From Talinum fruticosum (taxonomy: Eukaryota > Streptophyta > Magnoliopsida > Caryophyllales > Talinaceae): a DNA stretch of 64,000 bases. The first letter of the stretch is position 1; every line of letters starts with the position of its first letter. The DNA lies in assembly GCA_021018815.1 (NCBI GenBank), contig JAITYX010000065.1, positions 1,535,001 to 1,599,000 on the forward strand, given 5' to 3'. The position numbers were made by a program, and so were the translations under genes. Shown piece after piece: positions 11,418 through 24,155 of this stretch. The notes under the pieces were generated by a model that worked only from the letters and a program-made list of their open reading frames with translations, was not told the DNA's origin and did no database searches.

Positions 11418-13090
11418 TGTAATATTCCAAAAATTTAAATTTATATAATTTAAATATATTGATATTATGTCTGATTTAATTTATATATTTTGTTTAGTAG
11501 GTTAAGTTTATAGGAAACCGATTAAAATATTTTATTTTGGATTAAAGGAAGTTCTAATATTAAAATGAAGTTAACTAAAACCTTTAAAATAAATAAATAA
11601 ATAAAATAAAATAAAAATAGTAGCTTAAACACATTTTTTAAGGGTCATGGTTAGTGTTTGTTTCGGGCCTAATTAAAAGGAATTATTAACTTAAGCTTTC
11701 CTTTTTCTATTATCTAACCCTAAATCTTTCCCAACGGTTCCCCCTAAATTTCAGCCTTAAAAAATTACTGCTAGTTGCAGTTGGTGATAGAAGAACCAAA
11801 AGAAAGAGAAGAGAAAAAGAAGAAAAATAAAAAAATACAATAGTGGGACATTAGTGATCGTGGAATGGAGAAGGAAGGAAAGGAGATGGAATCAATTTTC
11901 ACTTATTCCACCGAGTGAGTCTTATGTTTTATCATTCCCTCATCAACGTTATTTTTCACCTCTCTTCTCACCTTTTCACTTCACTTTCCCTCTTCATAAT
12001 ATTACTATTTTCCATCACATTTTGTCACCCTCCGACCGGCCACCACCAGCTAGTCGCCAACCACGGGAGCATACACTTGTAACCCGACTTGTTTCAATGA
12101 GTGTATGTTTTGATTAGGGTTTTGAAACCCTAAATTCTAATTCTTATATTTTCACTTTAAATTCTTAAAAAATGTTTGATATTCCTTCTTCCGCCCAAAA
12201 TTTGTAGTTTAATTCACTCTCTTCCTTTCTTGGCATGGTGGAAACTTAATGAATATGATTTGTTTTAGTATAATTTAGGGATGTTAAAAATTATATTTTT
12301 GGTGGCCAAATTTGCTGGATCAAAGTGGTTCATGATTGAAGAAATTCGTAAGGTTGCGTATGAATGAAATAGTTTTCAGGACCGACTTTAAAAATCTACC
12401 AAAAATCGCATTCACGTTCAAAAATTTTAATTTTTGGTGGGGTAGTAGATTAGAATGTTTAATGTTACAAGGTTTTTCAATCATGAAAAGTGGACCTAAA
12501 ATGAAATAGTTATGAATTGTCTCCCAAAACTTTATAAATCGGACTCGCACTCACTACGGTTGGGTTTTTGTTTATTTTGGTTCCTTTTCTATTTTTGGAT
12601 CCTATTGAGTTGTGAATAAGAATTGTAGAGTACAGGCTAATATTTTTAAATTGTATTTTTATGTAAAAATCCAAGTATCGGGAACTTCAGTTATACCTGC
12701 TGGAAGTTAAACCTGAAACTGGGCAATAGAAAATTTAGTCAGTAGAACCGTAAACTAGTATATTATGTTTGCAATTAAAAAGTATACATGAGTTAGGTTT
12801 TTACTTGCATTATAATTATCCATAGTAGAATTTAGAAGGAATTGGTGTGGTGACGTGAAAATGTTATTATTTAAGTTGTTGATTAGTTGAGCTCAAGCTT
12901 AGGAAGTTATGTTTATTGTTAGGTAATACTTATGCCCTAAATCCCTTTTGATGCATTGAAATATGTTTCGCGTATTTATTAAAGTATGTTTATGTTATTG
13001 GCATCCCAAAAGGAGACTTTTGAAACAAATTTTGTTATTTGAAGTTGTTTTGAAAATGTCATCGAACTTCTAGTTATGTAAATTGTTGTG
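11418..13090 (+). mobile_element. Possible degenerate Ty3 LTR remnant
   Basis: The start TGTAATATTCCAAAAATTTA resembles the beginning of chromovirus LTRs. Later parts show AACCCTAAAT-type and pyrimidine-rich leader-like sequence (11700-12120) and a long AT-rich tail. There is no second LTR, no primer site, no target duplication and no coding domain. The right limit is a guess. Confidence 0.35.
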
Positions 13091-13097
13091 TTAAGGA

Positions 13098-13290
13098 TCT
13101 ATGGGCTTGTTTGGTTAGATGTAATCAAAGTGGTAATGCAATCAAATTGGTAATGGTGATTACATTACCATGTTTAGTTACAACTTTGTAATGCAATCAA
13201 AATTGCATTGTAATCACATTAACCTTTACCTATGCAATTACAATTACTTGAATATTTACTAAACAATCATGATTACATCCATCCTTATGA
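13098..13290. mobile_element. Possible MITE remnant
   Basis: Begins GGGCTTGTTTGGTTAGATG, typical of the ends of small plant DNA elements. The interior has many TGTAATCA/TGATTACA words, and GATGTAATCA near 13118 is inverted near 13266. The right terminal repeat is missing or diverged. Confidence 0.4.
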
Positions 13291-13559
13291 TCAAATTTTA
13301 ACACACTTCTAATAAATTTTCTCTCTCTCCCCCTCCCCTTCAATTCCATATCTATTTTCTCTCTCCTCCTTGGCAAGCAAAAATTTATCCATTTGATAAA
13401 AAAACTAAATTTTTTTCCTTTTGTTATCTTTATATATGATATGATCGTTAAATCATTAAGAGACAATTTCAATTTTAATATTTTAGATTTAAAATTTAAG
13501 TATTCAATTAAGAAGAAAAAGAAGCTTACATTAAAATTTTTAGATCAAACATGGAGGGG
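13291..13559. other. AT-rich flank left of the Tekay element
   Basis: No element ends or genes. The junction with the truncated LTR is at about 13560, where GCCGAATAGC begins to match the other LTR copies. Confidence 0.5.
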
Positions 13560-14514
13560 GCCGAATAGCTGCCGACTCAAATTTCTATAAAAGGGGAGAA
13601 ACAAATATTCTCGGTTCGAGTACGCTCATTGCTCGTACCTTTCGAAAACTCACATGTTTCACCAAATCTCAACATTTCTCATATATACAATTAATAATGA
13701 ATCATTTGCAAATCAAGTTTTGCCACTTAATTAAGTGGTCCCCGATCAATTATCAATTATCAATTATCGGGGCTTACGTCCTTCAATTTCACTGCGCGGC
13801 TTCAACTCGGGTTCTTGGTCGGCCCGGGAGGTGTGCACCTTATTCAAAGATCGTATCAATTATCAAGGGGTTCAACTTTCGGATAATAACCGACAAGCAA
13901 GTTTTAATCATATTCTCTCCCGTGATTTCAAACTAAAATGAATTGAAATGCGCGCGCTCAATCAAGATGTTTCAAAATTATTTGACTGTACGGGGATGTT
14001 CGTATCGAGTTTCGACTCATTTTTCGAATTGTTTTCACTTGTTTTTGTTTTTAAGAAAGGCATCCGTGAACAGTCCCTTGCCTAAGAAGCTCGACGGGAG
14101 CAAGACCTAGCTGGATATGTCGTTATCATTGTGCTATGATGGGACTAGATGCTCACAGTGATTCTCCTCCTTGTTAAATTTTGGGGTTTGACTTTGGACT
14201 GTAATTAAATCTTGCGTATTTCCTATAGTAGACTGTTGTGTTGGCATGGTTAATATATAAAGATGTAGTAGGACTCTGCTTTGGGATTGGTTATGTAGGT
14301 TGTCGGGCTTGGCTCCCTACAACATAACATTTAGTGCTTTCAAAATACTTATTCAAGCATAACCGATAAACATAGGTTGTTTGGCATTTTATCTTAGCCT
14401 GGTCCTATTATTAAGGCGGCGGTAACGCCTTCGATCGCATTAACTTCCGCTGCCACCATACCTAATATTCTCGAATTAGAGAATTATTAAGTAATAGGAA
14501 TTGGGGGCATTACG
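13560..14514 (+). repeat. 5' LTR fragment (3' third) of the Tekay-type element
   Basis: Matches 29300-30272 and the minus-strand solo LTR (37390 down to 36459). A TATA box TATAAAAGG at 13586-13594 marks the U3/R area. The end should read GTTACA but is CATTACG (to 14514), a mutated terminus. Confidence 0.9.
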
Positions 14515-14518
14515 GTTG

Positions 14519-14531
14519 TGGTATCGTAGTC
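14519..14531 (+). promoter_or_regulatory. Primer-binding site, initiator-Met type
   Basis: TGGTATCGTAGTC lies 4 nt after the LTR end and resembles the TGGTATCAGAGC site that pairs with the 3' end of initiator tRNA-Met. Two or three mismatches fit decay. Confidence 0.75.
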
Positions 14532-14675
14532 AAGTCTAGAGATCACTTTGTGAGCAATAGGATTCTAAAGTGTCGTAATTTGATCTTATAGATAATTATA
14601 TGGTTGTTGATTTTATTATTTGTTGAGATCTCGTAAACCCCGACTGGTTTAGGCAATTTTCTTTTCTTGTTTTAG

Positions 14676-15425
14676 ATGAATCACGCAGGAGCTCCTTTGG
14701 ATCCCTATGCTATCTACATGCTACTAGGCACCCCTATGGCTGCGCACATATCTCACCTTTATGCTAGCATGCTAGAACACATGCAGGACCCTTTATCGAG
14801 TTTCACGACTCACTCGTGCGTGCGCGTCGGCTTCGTGGTCCTTGCGACCTGTAGCTCCGTGGGACGAGTTTAGATTTCGATATCATGACTTTATGGTGAC
14901 AGGGGACCCCGGAGCCGATACAACTAAGTTTCATATACGAGGGATTTGGGCCATTATTACTAATGAACTCCTGGTTAGAGAGAATTTGGAGCATAAGGGG
15001 GTTAATTACGGGACATTACGGTTTTTCTTTCAAGCGTTACACGTTCCACCACCTCCTTCTTCACCTAAGCCAGCACAGGGATCACTATCACCCCCACCCA
15101 CACCGGCCCCTAGCAGCCACCAGCTTCTCCTTTACGAGTCGGACTCGAGGATAGCACTGGGGTTGAGCCCATGCATGATCCATTTGACAGCTTCCGAGGA
15201 TTCCGGAGGAGTTCACGTTGTTATATACATACCGAGTCGCCCGAGCTTGTCATATTGAGCTCGGACGAGGAGGATGATGAGGCCGATATGGAGTAGGACC
15301 CCGAGATACGGGAGTATGGGAGTGGAGGAGAGGAGCAAGGTGAAGTAGAGTTGATTTATATCGGTTCGATTCGGAGGCCGACGATGGCCGAGTGGGACCC
15401 AGATTATGACCTCATACGGGGTCAT
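14676..15425 (+). pseudogene. Upstream ORF between primer site and gag (unrecognised)
   Basis: This follows a pyrimidine tract ending in an acceptor-like TTGTTTTAG directly before ATG (14676). Successive frames give a Pro-rich segment near 15040-15120 and then an acidic stretch, SSDEEDDEADME, broken by TAG and closing near DPDYDL before a TAG at about 15425. Frameshifts are present. I do not recognise the protein. A gag-like start (MSET) comes only at 15858, so this is a separate ORF. A second Ty3 element here (30508-31362) has the same layout: acceptor-like tract, acidic ORF, spacer, MSET gag. The product could be spliced or separately expressed. Confidence 0.5.
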
Positions 15426-15857
15426 TAGCGTTATGTGACTGTTGTTTTGGTTTTTTGGGAACTTGTACATATAGGGCGGTTAGCGTAGGTTGGCTAAAAT
15501 TTTTTGGATATGTTTGTATAAATGATGTATGTACATATGGTAGGCCAACCAACCTAACTTAAATAGTGGTATCGCCTGATTTTGGGATTTACCGAGCAAC
15601 TTCGAGTAGGGCTAACTATAACCTCTTTTGTATAAAAGGAAAGATAGAAAGGGGGAGAAGATTATAAAGCTTAATCTATGGTGTGTGCCCTCGGGGCTGA
15701 AACCTAACATGTAATTTTGGTGATATTTGTGTATGTAAATGCAATGAAAATAGTTTTTAACTAATTGTTGTGATGTTTTAAGCAGGTAATATTTTGTTTT
15801 GAAGAAAAAATATATGAACAATAACAATTAAGCAAATTTGCATTTATGTGATTCATC
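15426..15857 (+). other. Spacer between upstream ORF and gag
   Basis: AT-rich and non-coding. It ends with TTTTAAGCAG at about 15777-15786, which could be a splice acceptor. No other signal. Confidence 0.5.
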
Positions 15858-16860
15858 ATGTCCGAGACAAAAAGTAACAACATCACTCGGAATGTGGCGG
15901 AAGACTTGGGCAATGATCGAGGCATTGAGGAACAAGTGTTAGGAACTCCTCCCAACTCACAAGCAAAGCTATGGTGAGACCCAACCTGCGTCCTTAGGGG
16001 TTCCACTAACACCATTGACCCATATTACTGGAAAAACTTAGTAACAGAGTTACTGAAAAGGATTCCCCTACGCCTATTGAACCCACTTCTAAGCCCGACA
16101 AGTTAGCCGATAGAGTGGCTCGACGTAATCCTAAAACTTACGGTGGGAAGACCGATCCGAGTAGAGTTAGAAGAATGGATTAGGGGGATGGAAAAGATAT
16201 TTGTAGTTGTTGAGGTTCCTGAAGAAAAAAAAGGTAAACATAGGGACTTACTACCTAACCGGTGAAGCGAGATATTTGGTGGAGCTCAATAAAGAACAAA
16301 TTTCAAGGTTGTGAGTTCACTTGAGAGAAATTTCTAGAAGAGCTTAGAGCGAAGTTTTGCTACTGAAAGGATGAAGATGATAAGATTTGAGGAAGGTTTG
16401 GCCCCTTATATTCGACATCAACTTGCTGGTCAACCTATCAAAGATTATCAAGAATTGTATGAAAGAGCTGCTACGGTTGAATGAATTAAGAGTGAATTGA
16501 GGGCCTTGAACGCTGGAAACTTAAAAAGGAAGTGGAACAATACGAGTGAGAGTGTAGCTCAAATGAAACCCACCACTCGGTTTTAGCAAGAGTCGCACCT
16601 TAGCCGTCCCCGAGCCTTGTGGCAAGTGCGGTCGGACCAATCATATCACATCGGATTGCCGAGTCCGTACTAATAAATGTGTTTGGTGTGGTAGCCCCGA
16701 ACATCTAATAAACGCTTGCCTAAGAAGGCAGAAAGCTATAGAAAAGGGAGCTGTGAAGCCCCCGATACCGCTACGTCGGGGACCTGCGCCACCTTCAAAA
16801 CCAGGTGACCGTAGGGCGAGTATACGTGATGAACAAGAAGGAAGCGGCAGCCTCGGGAAC
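15858..16860 (+). pseudogene. gag of the Tekay-type element
   Basis: Gag packages element RNA. The reading begins MSETKSNN at 15858, has an early TGA, and continues through the gag core (around 16120-16480: NPKTYGGKTDPSRV, then EEGLAPYIRHQLAG). The core has several stops and frame changes. Two CCHC zinc knuckles follow, CGKCGRTNHITSDC (16618-16659) and CVWCGSPEHLINAC (16678-16719), both with all metal ligands. The zinc fingers are intact but the gag is otherwise interrupted. Confidence 0.88.
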
Positions 16861-16879
16861 AGTTGTTACTTGGTACACT

Positions 16880-19800
16880 CTTTCTAAACTCAAAAACTTT
16901 TTATGTTTTATTTGATTCGGGTGCTACCCATTCATTTATATCTACCCAAGCTGCCTCCCAGCTACACTTAGAAAATCATAAGACTCCAATTGAGTGCCAA
17001 ACGGAAAGGTGGTAGAATGTCCGATTCTCTACCAACATGTGCCCCTAGCTATAAGCGGAGAGTTGTTTCTTGTAGATTTAATCCAATTTGATCTTTCAGA
17101 ATTTTATGTGATTTTAGGAATAGATTGGTTGACAACTCATGAAGCGAAAATAGATTGTAAAGGTGGTACGGTTATTTTAAACGGGCAAAAAGGGAAGGAA
17201 GTATGCTTTCGTGGTGAAAAAGATACAAAGAAGTATTCTATAATTTCAGTTATGAAGGTTAATAAGCTATTAATACATGGTTGGACTGGGTACTTATGTT
17301 ATGTTACTGAGGATAGGAGAGACAAGATAAACATAGAAGATATACCTATAGTACGTGAATTTCCGGATGCATTTCCCGAGGATCTACCCGGCCTACCTCC
17401 TCAAAGGGAGATTGATTTTGAAATTGAACTAATCCCCGACGTACAACCTATTTCTAAAGCGCCATATAGAATGGCCCCAGCAGAACTTAAAGAGTTGAAG
17501 GCCCAACTTGATGAATTGATACAAAAAGGATTCATTAGGCCGAGTGTGTCACCTTGGGGAGCTCCAGTCCTATTTGTGAAAAAGAAGGATGGAACTTTGA
17601 GACTATGTGTAGATTATAGGGAGTTAAACAAGATAAGCTGTCAAGAATAAATATCCCCTACCTAGAATTGACGATTTGTTTGACCAACTACAAGGGGCTG
17701 GAGTGTTTTCGAAGATAGACCTGAAATTGGGGTATCACCAACTTAGAATTAAACAAGAAGATATCCCCAAAACTGCCTTTAGAACCAGGTATGGGCATTA
17801 TGAATATACGGTGATGCCCTTTGGACTTACCAATGCCCCTGCTCTATTCATGGATCTCATGAACAGAATTTTCAGGCCTTATCTCGGATAAATTTGTGGT
17901 GGTATTTATTAATGTCATTCTTATATACTCTAAGGATAGGGGAGAACATGCTGAGCATCTAAGGATAGCATTACAAACTTTGAGAGAGCACCAATTGTAT
18001 GCCAAATTGCAAAAATGTGAATTTTGGTTGGAAGAAGTGGCATTTTTAGGGCACGTTGTTTCTAAAGAAGGGATTAAGGTCGATCCTCACAAAGTAAAGG
18101 TAGTAACTCGAATGGCCTAGGCCAACCAATGTTACGAAGTGAGAAGTTTTCTTGGGTTGGCAGGATATTATAGGAGGTTTGTACAAGATTTTTCAAAAAT
18201 AGCTTCACCATTGGCTAATTTATTGAAGAAAACAACAAAATTTATGTGGTCGGATAAATGTGAAGAGGCCTTTCAGGAGTTAAAGAAAAGGTTAACCACA
18301 ACCCCTATTCTTACCTTACCGATCGAAGGTAAAGAGTATACTTGTCTATAGTGATGCCTCTAAAAACGGGTTAGGATGTGTGTTAATGCAGGATGAAAAA
18401 GTCATAGCTTATGTATCCCGACAACTCAAACCATACGAAAAGAATTATCCTACTCATGACTTGGAATTGGTCTGCTATTGTATTTGCTCCAAAAATTTGG
18501 AGGCATTACCTATATAGAGCGACTTGCAAGATTTATTTTGACCATCGAGTTTGAAGTACATTTTTACCCAAAAAGAAATCAATTTAAGGCAACGCCGCTG
18601 GTTAGAGTTACTTAAGGATTATGATTTACAAATACAATACCATCCGCGGAAAGCAAATATCGTGGTCGATGCATTGAGTAGGAAGGCACAACATAGTTTG
18701 AATGCAATGATAGCAACCCAACCCATTATTTTACATGACCTTCAGAATATGGGTGTTGAGTTAGTCTCGGATGGACACATAGAGGGATTTCGACAGCAAT
18801 GGGGTACAACCTACTATAATGAAAGAAATCCAAGTAGGCCAAAACGATGATGTTAAGTTGGAAAGGATTAAGCAAAACATTAAGAAGGGAAAATCTCCTG
18901 GTTTTGAAATACATGAAGATGGAACCTTAAGGTTTCAGAACCAGGTTATGCGTACCGAATAAAGAAGAATTAAAAAGAAAGATTCTTGAGGAAGCCCGCA
19001 ATACACGATACTCAATACATCCAGGAGGAACAAAAATGTACAAGGACTTGAAGCAATATTTTTGGTGGAATAATATGAAAAGGGACATTGCATAATATGT
19101 GGATAAGTGCTTAACTTGCCAAATGGTTAAGGCCGAACATCAACGTCCTGTGGGAGAGTTAAGACCCTTAGAGATACCTACTTGGAAATGGGACTCGATT
19201 TCAATGGACTTTGTCATGGGGTTGCCCCTTACGCTTCGAAGAAAAATGCTATTTGGATTATTGTTGACCAACTTACTAAATCTGTGCATTTCATACCAAT
19301 AAATGACACATGGAACGTAGAGAGATTGGCGCAGTTATATGTCAAGGAAATTGTGAGGTTACATGGAATACCTAAGGATATCATATCCGATAGGGACAAG
19401 AGGTTCCAAGCACGTTTTGGCAAGCTTTACGGTGAGCTTTTGGAACTAAATTAAATTTCGAGTAGTTCATACCACCCGGAAGCCGATGGACGGACTGAAA
19501 GGGTGAATCAAATCTTAGAAGATATCTTGAGAGCATGTGTACTTGATTTTTAGGGAAGATGGGAAGATGATTTACCCTTGGTAGAATTCTCCTACAATAA
19601 CGAGTTATCGGACCACTATTAAAATGGCTTCATTTGAAGCATTGTATGGAAGAAAATGCGAGAACCCTATTATGTTGGAGTGAGTTGGATGAAGCATTGA
19701 TTTTAGATCCTAAATTGATCCAAGATATAACCGAAAAGGTTAGGAAGATTCAGGAACACATCAAGGCAGCCCAAAGCCGACAAAAGAGTTATGTAGATAA

Positions 19801-20216
19801 AGGAAGGAGACCATTGGAATTTGAGGTAGGAGATAAAGTGTTTCGAAAGTGTCCCCGAGTAAAAGGGGTCGGATGGTTCAACATTAGGGGAAAATTAAGT
19901 CCTAGATATCTTGGACCGTATGAAATCATAGAGAAGTTAAATCTAGTGGCTTATAAGCTAACCTTACCGTCAAAACTCGAGCATGTGCATGATGTCTTCC
20001 ACGTTTCACGGCTTCGAAAGTATGTGCCCGACCCAAGCCATAATATTGTGACAGAACCTCTTAAAATTGCTAAAAACTTAATATGTGAGGAGCAACCAGT
20101 GCAAATATTGGATTATAGGGTCAAGAAACTCCGTAACAAAAGCATCCCTTTGGTGAAAGTACTGTGGGCTAACCATACATTCTCGGAAGCCACATGGGAA
20201 GCGAGGAAGATATGAG
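16880..20216 (+). pseudogene. pol of the Tekay-type element (PR-RT-RH-INT-chromodomain)
   Basis: Protease: LFDSGATHSFIS with DSG at 16914-16922. [33 protein letters not shown] and [10 protein letters not shown], but the catalytic FIDD box reads FINV (AAT at 17911, GTC at 17914), so both aspartates are lost. RNase [16 protein letters not shown], then a gap. Integrase: zinc-binding CLTC, core aspartates in SISMDF and ISDRDKRF, glutamate in GRTERVNQ. The C-terminus has GPYEIIEKLNLVAYKL and the chromodomain-like VLWANHTFSEATWE, which places it with Tekay-type chromoviruses. Frameshifts or stops occur near 17650, 17890, 18118, 18350, 18540, 19090, 19454 and 19550. Confidence 0.93.
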
Positions 20217-20298
20217 AAATAAATATCCTCACTTATTTTAAGGTAAGTCTGCAAACCTTATTGTTGAGTGCTCAAGTTTCGAGGATGAAGCTTATTTT

Positions 20299-20310
20299 AA
20301 GGGGGAAGAC
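20299..20310 (+). promoter_or_regulatory. Polypurine tract
   Basis: AAGGGGGAAGAC sits directly before the 3' LTR start TGTAACAACCC, the position of the plus-strand primer. Confidence 0.85.
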
Positions 20311-21722
20311 TGTAACAACCCGACCCTAAACCACATTGTTTATTTTATTAATTCATTAATTACAAGATTTATATAACCGAGCGCGTGCACTTCAATTCGA
20401 TATTTTATATTTAAATTATTTTTATATATGTGTTATGCGGTTAAGGCGACGAAGTGGCCCTCATAAAAATCTCATAATAATGATTATAAATTACGCATAT
20501 GTTTAAAAGATAAAATTTTAAAATTTACATGAGATGGTATATGATTACAAGGTCGCTAATATTATATTTCAAGCAAACCATTATATTTATAATTTGTAAA
20601 CATCATCAATAAAATAAAATAAAATTAAAAAGTCATAAAAATAATAAATAAATAAATAAATACATAAAAATAAACCAAAATTAATAACAATAAATTAATC
20701 AGATTTTTTTGAAAGAAAAATCCAGAAATGGAATTATCCGGAATTTGTATTAAAAAAAAATTTTAAATTTTGGAGATAAATGTAATCGGGAAATTTCGGT
20801 CTTCGGTTTCGTTTATCTTTGCCTCTCCCGTCCTCCCCTGCCTCTCCCTCCTCGTGGACGCCTCTCCTTCGGCCACCAAGCACGACCGACGCCGGCCGGA
20901 GGACCGGCACCGGCTTCGCCCTCCCTCCCTTTCTCTCTCGTCGCGCTCGCTATCTTCCTCTCTCTCTCTTACCCGCATTCTGCTCCTCCTGTGCTGCGGC
21001 CCACATCCATCGGCCAACCACTGCAGCCCCGGCGTTGAGGCACATCGCCGGCCTCTCCCAGCGAGTCGCCATAGCGGCAGCCGCACACCAACATCTCCAC
21101 CTTCCTCTCCTTGACCTCTCCTCTCTGAATTTGAAGGTAAAACGCTAAATCCTAAATTACCAAGTTCATTATTTATTTAAGCAATTATAATTGTAAATTG
21201 AAGTATATAATTTAGAAATATGTTTATGGTGTGAATTTAAGGTTTGAATTGGGGAAACTGTGAATTGGTGTGAACCATTGTGATTAGTATTTTGATGGAT
21301 TGATTGTGTATGAATGTGAACGAATGTGATTCTTTTGGAAATTATGATTTAGTGGATGAGGTTAGGGATGTTTTGTTATAAAATTGAGTAATTGGATGGA
21401 TTTGTTATATTTTGGGAATGGTTATATTGAGCAAACGAAGGGGAATGTGTATGTAGAAGCTGAAACTAGATAATGTGTAAGTGTAGAGGTGTGAGAAAAA
21501 TTCGAGTATTAGGTATATCTAATTGAGGTTGTGGATGTGAATTCTGCAGAGAAAATAATGCTTATGACCTTAAAATGGTGTATGTATGAATTTTGAGCAA
21601 TTCGGTAAATTATGAAACCTTCCCATGGAAAGACATCTAATGGATTAATTAATTACTTAACTATAGGTTTTGAATGCAATGAAGGGAGAAGTAAGGAATA
21701 AAGTAGGATATATATATATATA
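20311..21722 (+). repeat. 3' LTR, left part, of the Tekay-type element
   Basis: Starts TGTAACAACCCGACCCTAAA, the same start as the solo LTR at 39369 (minus). It includes a GC- and pyrimidine-rich block at 20815-21140 in otherwise AT-rich sequence, giving Ser/Pro/Arg-rich frames on both strands that I take as non-coding. It ends in a TA run at 21708-21726, where viral DNA begins. Confidence 0.93.
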
Positions 21723-21779
21723 TATACCAATGAAGACGAGGATCGATCTAGAGCTTAGGGATACAGCTCGGGGACTAAG

Positions 21780-24150
21780 TGTTAAGTCGTATTTTATACG
21801 TATTTTTAGTAGTTATTGAGTTTATATTATATAGTTTATTTTATCTAATTTATTCTATTTTGTCTATTTATAGGTAATTATCGAATAAAGTGAGGAAGAG
21901 AAGAAAAGTCGTTAAAAATGGATTTTTAGCTACCGACAAGCATCCAAGAAAATATATGAAGTCGGTCCATAAATATAATATGTAATAAAATATTTATTTT
22001 AGGATATTATATTTTAGGAAATCCTAAGTGGAATAGAAAAGGGAAACTTAGAAGAGAAGAAAGAGAAATAAACCCTAACTCTTTCACCCTATATATACTA
22101 CTTATTATCATCATGGAGAGAGACCGGGAAGCCAGCCACATACATCCCAGCCGCCTGCACCTGCTGCTTGCTCACGTCCACTGCCCACACAAGCAGCCAG
22201 CCACCTAGCTACCCAGACCACCTCACGTTCTCTTGCTGCACCTGCTTCCGCTGCTCCTTGTTGCACTCTGCTGCTTGTTGTCTGCCGCTGCTCCTGGCTG
22301 CACCGTACTGCTGTCTGCTGCTCCTTGCTGGCTGCTGCTGTCCGCTGCCCAGCCAGCCACCATCCATCACCATCTTCTTCATCTTCCCGGGTCAAAGAAA
22401 CTAATATCGGTAGTATAATTTAGTTTTGTAATTTTTATTAGAAAAGATCGAGTTTTTATTGTTAGATTAATATTAAAGATGCTAGTTTTATTTAGTTTAC
22501 ATGTTTTAAATTACATTATGTGTGAGTAGTTTTTCTTATACTTGGTATAATCTACTTGAAGCCATGTTAAATTATTTATTTTGAAACAAAGTTTCGATTT
22601 TTATTGTCTTATTGATTCAATCCATGATTTTATGATAATTTGTGTTTAATGTTTATGAATTTATGTCTAATTAATTAGAGTGCATGCTACTTAGTTTTAT
22701 ATAAATTCATGTGATAGTTTAGAGGGTTTAAGTACGTAATTGCTTGATCTTTTAGACATAAGTATCACCCTAGTTAATCATGGATGGCTCATACCCATCT
22801 CTTTTAATTAGGAAATTATCATAGATCCTTCTTAAATCAATTTGCTAGTAGATTGGTTATTAGGTGCTAGATGATGTTTTTCTAATACTTAATGCTCTGA
22901 TTTGATTAAATTCTAGTGCTAGTGCTAGGGTTATCAATATTAGTAGGGTTTATATTAGGGTTAGGCCTAGGTAAACTAATAACTAAGGAAAAACGGGGAA
23001 GATCCGCTAGTGGTTGTCTTCTACAGTATAGCTCATGGGTAGATCAATTTGTGTGTTAATGATAAATAATAATTTGCATGGTGGATATAGATTATACTAA
23101 GTGTTTTTATAAATTTGTTACCTTTGATAATTATTTGTTTGCTTTTAGTTATTCTCTTGAGTTATTGATTTTTACTTATAAAGTTATAGTCTTTTATTAT
23201 CAATTTCATTAAACCCCCTAAAGATCAGTATTTTAGGTTAGTTTTAGTAATTTTATTTTAATTTAATTTTGAGTCTTTACATATTTTAATTTTCAGAATT
23301 AATTTTCTGTCAGTTTTTATTATTTTTGAGTCAGTTTGTTAGAAATTAGTTTAAAAATAGTTTCTTTTGTTATTTTTCGTGTTTTATTTTCTTTTAGGGT
23401 TTAGATAGAGTCCTAGTTTGCTGTGATTAAATTTTAGAATTTTTGGAATTAATTTGATATTTTTTCAGATTTAATTCTTGAATTTAATTACTGCAGGTTT
23501 TTAATAAAATAAATTCGTAAATTAGATTTTAAATTTTGTTTTTATATTTTTAGGGTCTGGTTAGGTTTAGAAAATTAGTATTACTATTCTGGGTAATTTT
23601 AGTATTTATTTTCGTAATTATTTTAGTGCAGAATTTTACTTATTTAAGTTTCTGTTTTAGAATTTGTTTATTTTCTGCTTTAGTTTTCTGTTTTAATTAT
23701 TCTAAAAAATATACAAAAATATTTCTGGGTTATTACAAGCTTTATATTCTGTCTGGAATATTTATTTATATTATTAGATAATTTTCTGTTATTTTTAGTT
23801 ATTTAATTCTGAATTATTCTACGTTTTAATTTTCTGTTTAAGTTTTTATTTGATTTTCTGTTTTGATTTTTCCAGAATTAATTAGGATAGTTTTGTTAAA
23901 TTTAGATTATTAGAATAATAGTGCATAATCTCAGAAGTTTTTCTTAGAATTAAAATTAGAAATCTAGTAGTTAAGTTGATTTGTTTGAATTTTATAAGGT
24001 AAATAACTAAGATAGTTAGTTTAATTAGATTGGAAGTTTGATTTTTTACAGTATCTTTCCTCGTGGATTCGATCCCTACTTGCCCTTGCTATATTGTTTA
24101 TTATAAGTTTAAGTAGTGGTTTAATTTGTTACTGTACGACAAGCTTAACA
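21780..24150 (+). mobile_element. Solo LTR (Athila/Tat-like), target duplication CTAAG
   Basis: TGTTAAGTCG...AGCTTAACA with perfect inverted TGTTAAG/CTTAACA ends, 2371 bp. CTAAG lies at 21775-21779 and again at 24151-24155. The empty site GGGACTAAGTATGG is present in the other viral leader copy at about 27771, which proves the insertion. A Cys/Leu-rich GC patch (22140-22390) precedes a long AT-rich tail. Near the end, CCTCGTGGATTCGATCCC resembles the pre-primer region of Athila/Tat LTRs. Direction is inferred from that end. No internal genes, so it is probably a product of LTR-LTR recombination. Confidence 0.92.
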
Positions 24151-24155
24151 CTAAG

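Noticed and set aside
13697..13941. Conserved short frames in LTR copies (also 29494-29700 and 37032-37226)
   Set aside because: Conservation is explained by LTR homology. The frames differ between copies and lie in the LTR's transcribed untranslated part.
20763..21148. Long Ser/Arg/Pro-rich open frames on both strands
   Set aside because: GC- and pyrimidine-rich LTR sequence open in several frames at once. The frames are not conserved in the sister LTR, where indels shift them.
22111..22418. Cys/Leu-rich and Gln-rich frames
   Set aside because: They lie in a CTGCTG-like patch of the solo LTR on both strands and are a composition artefact.
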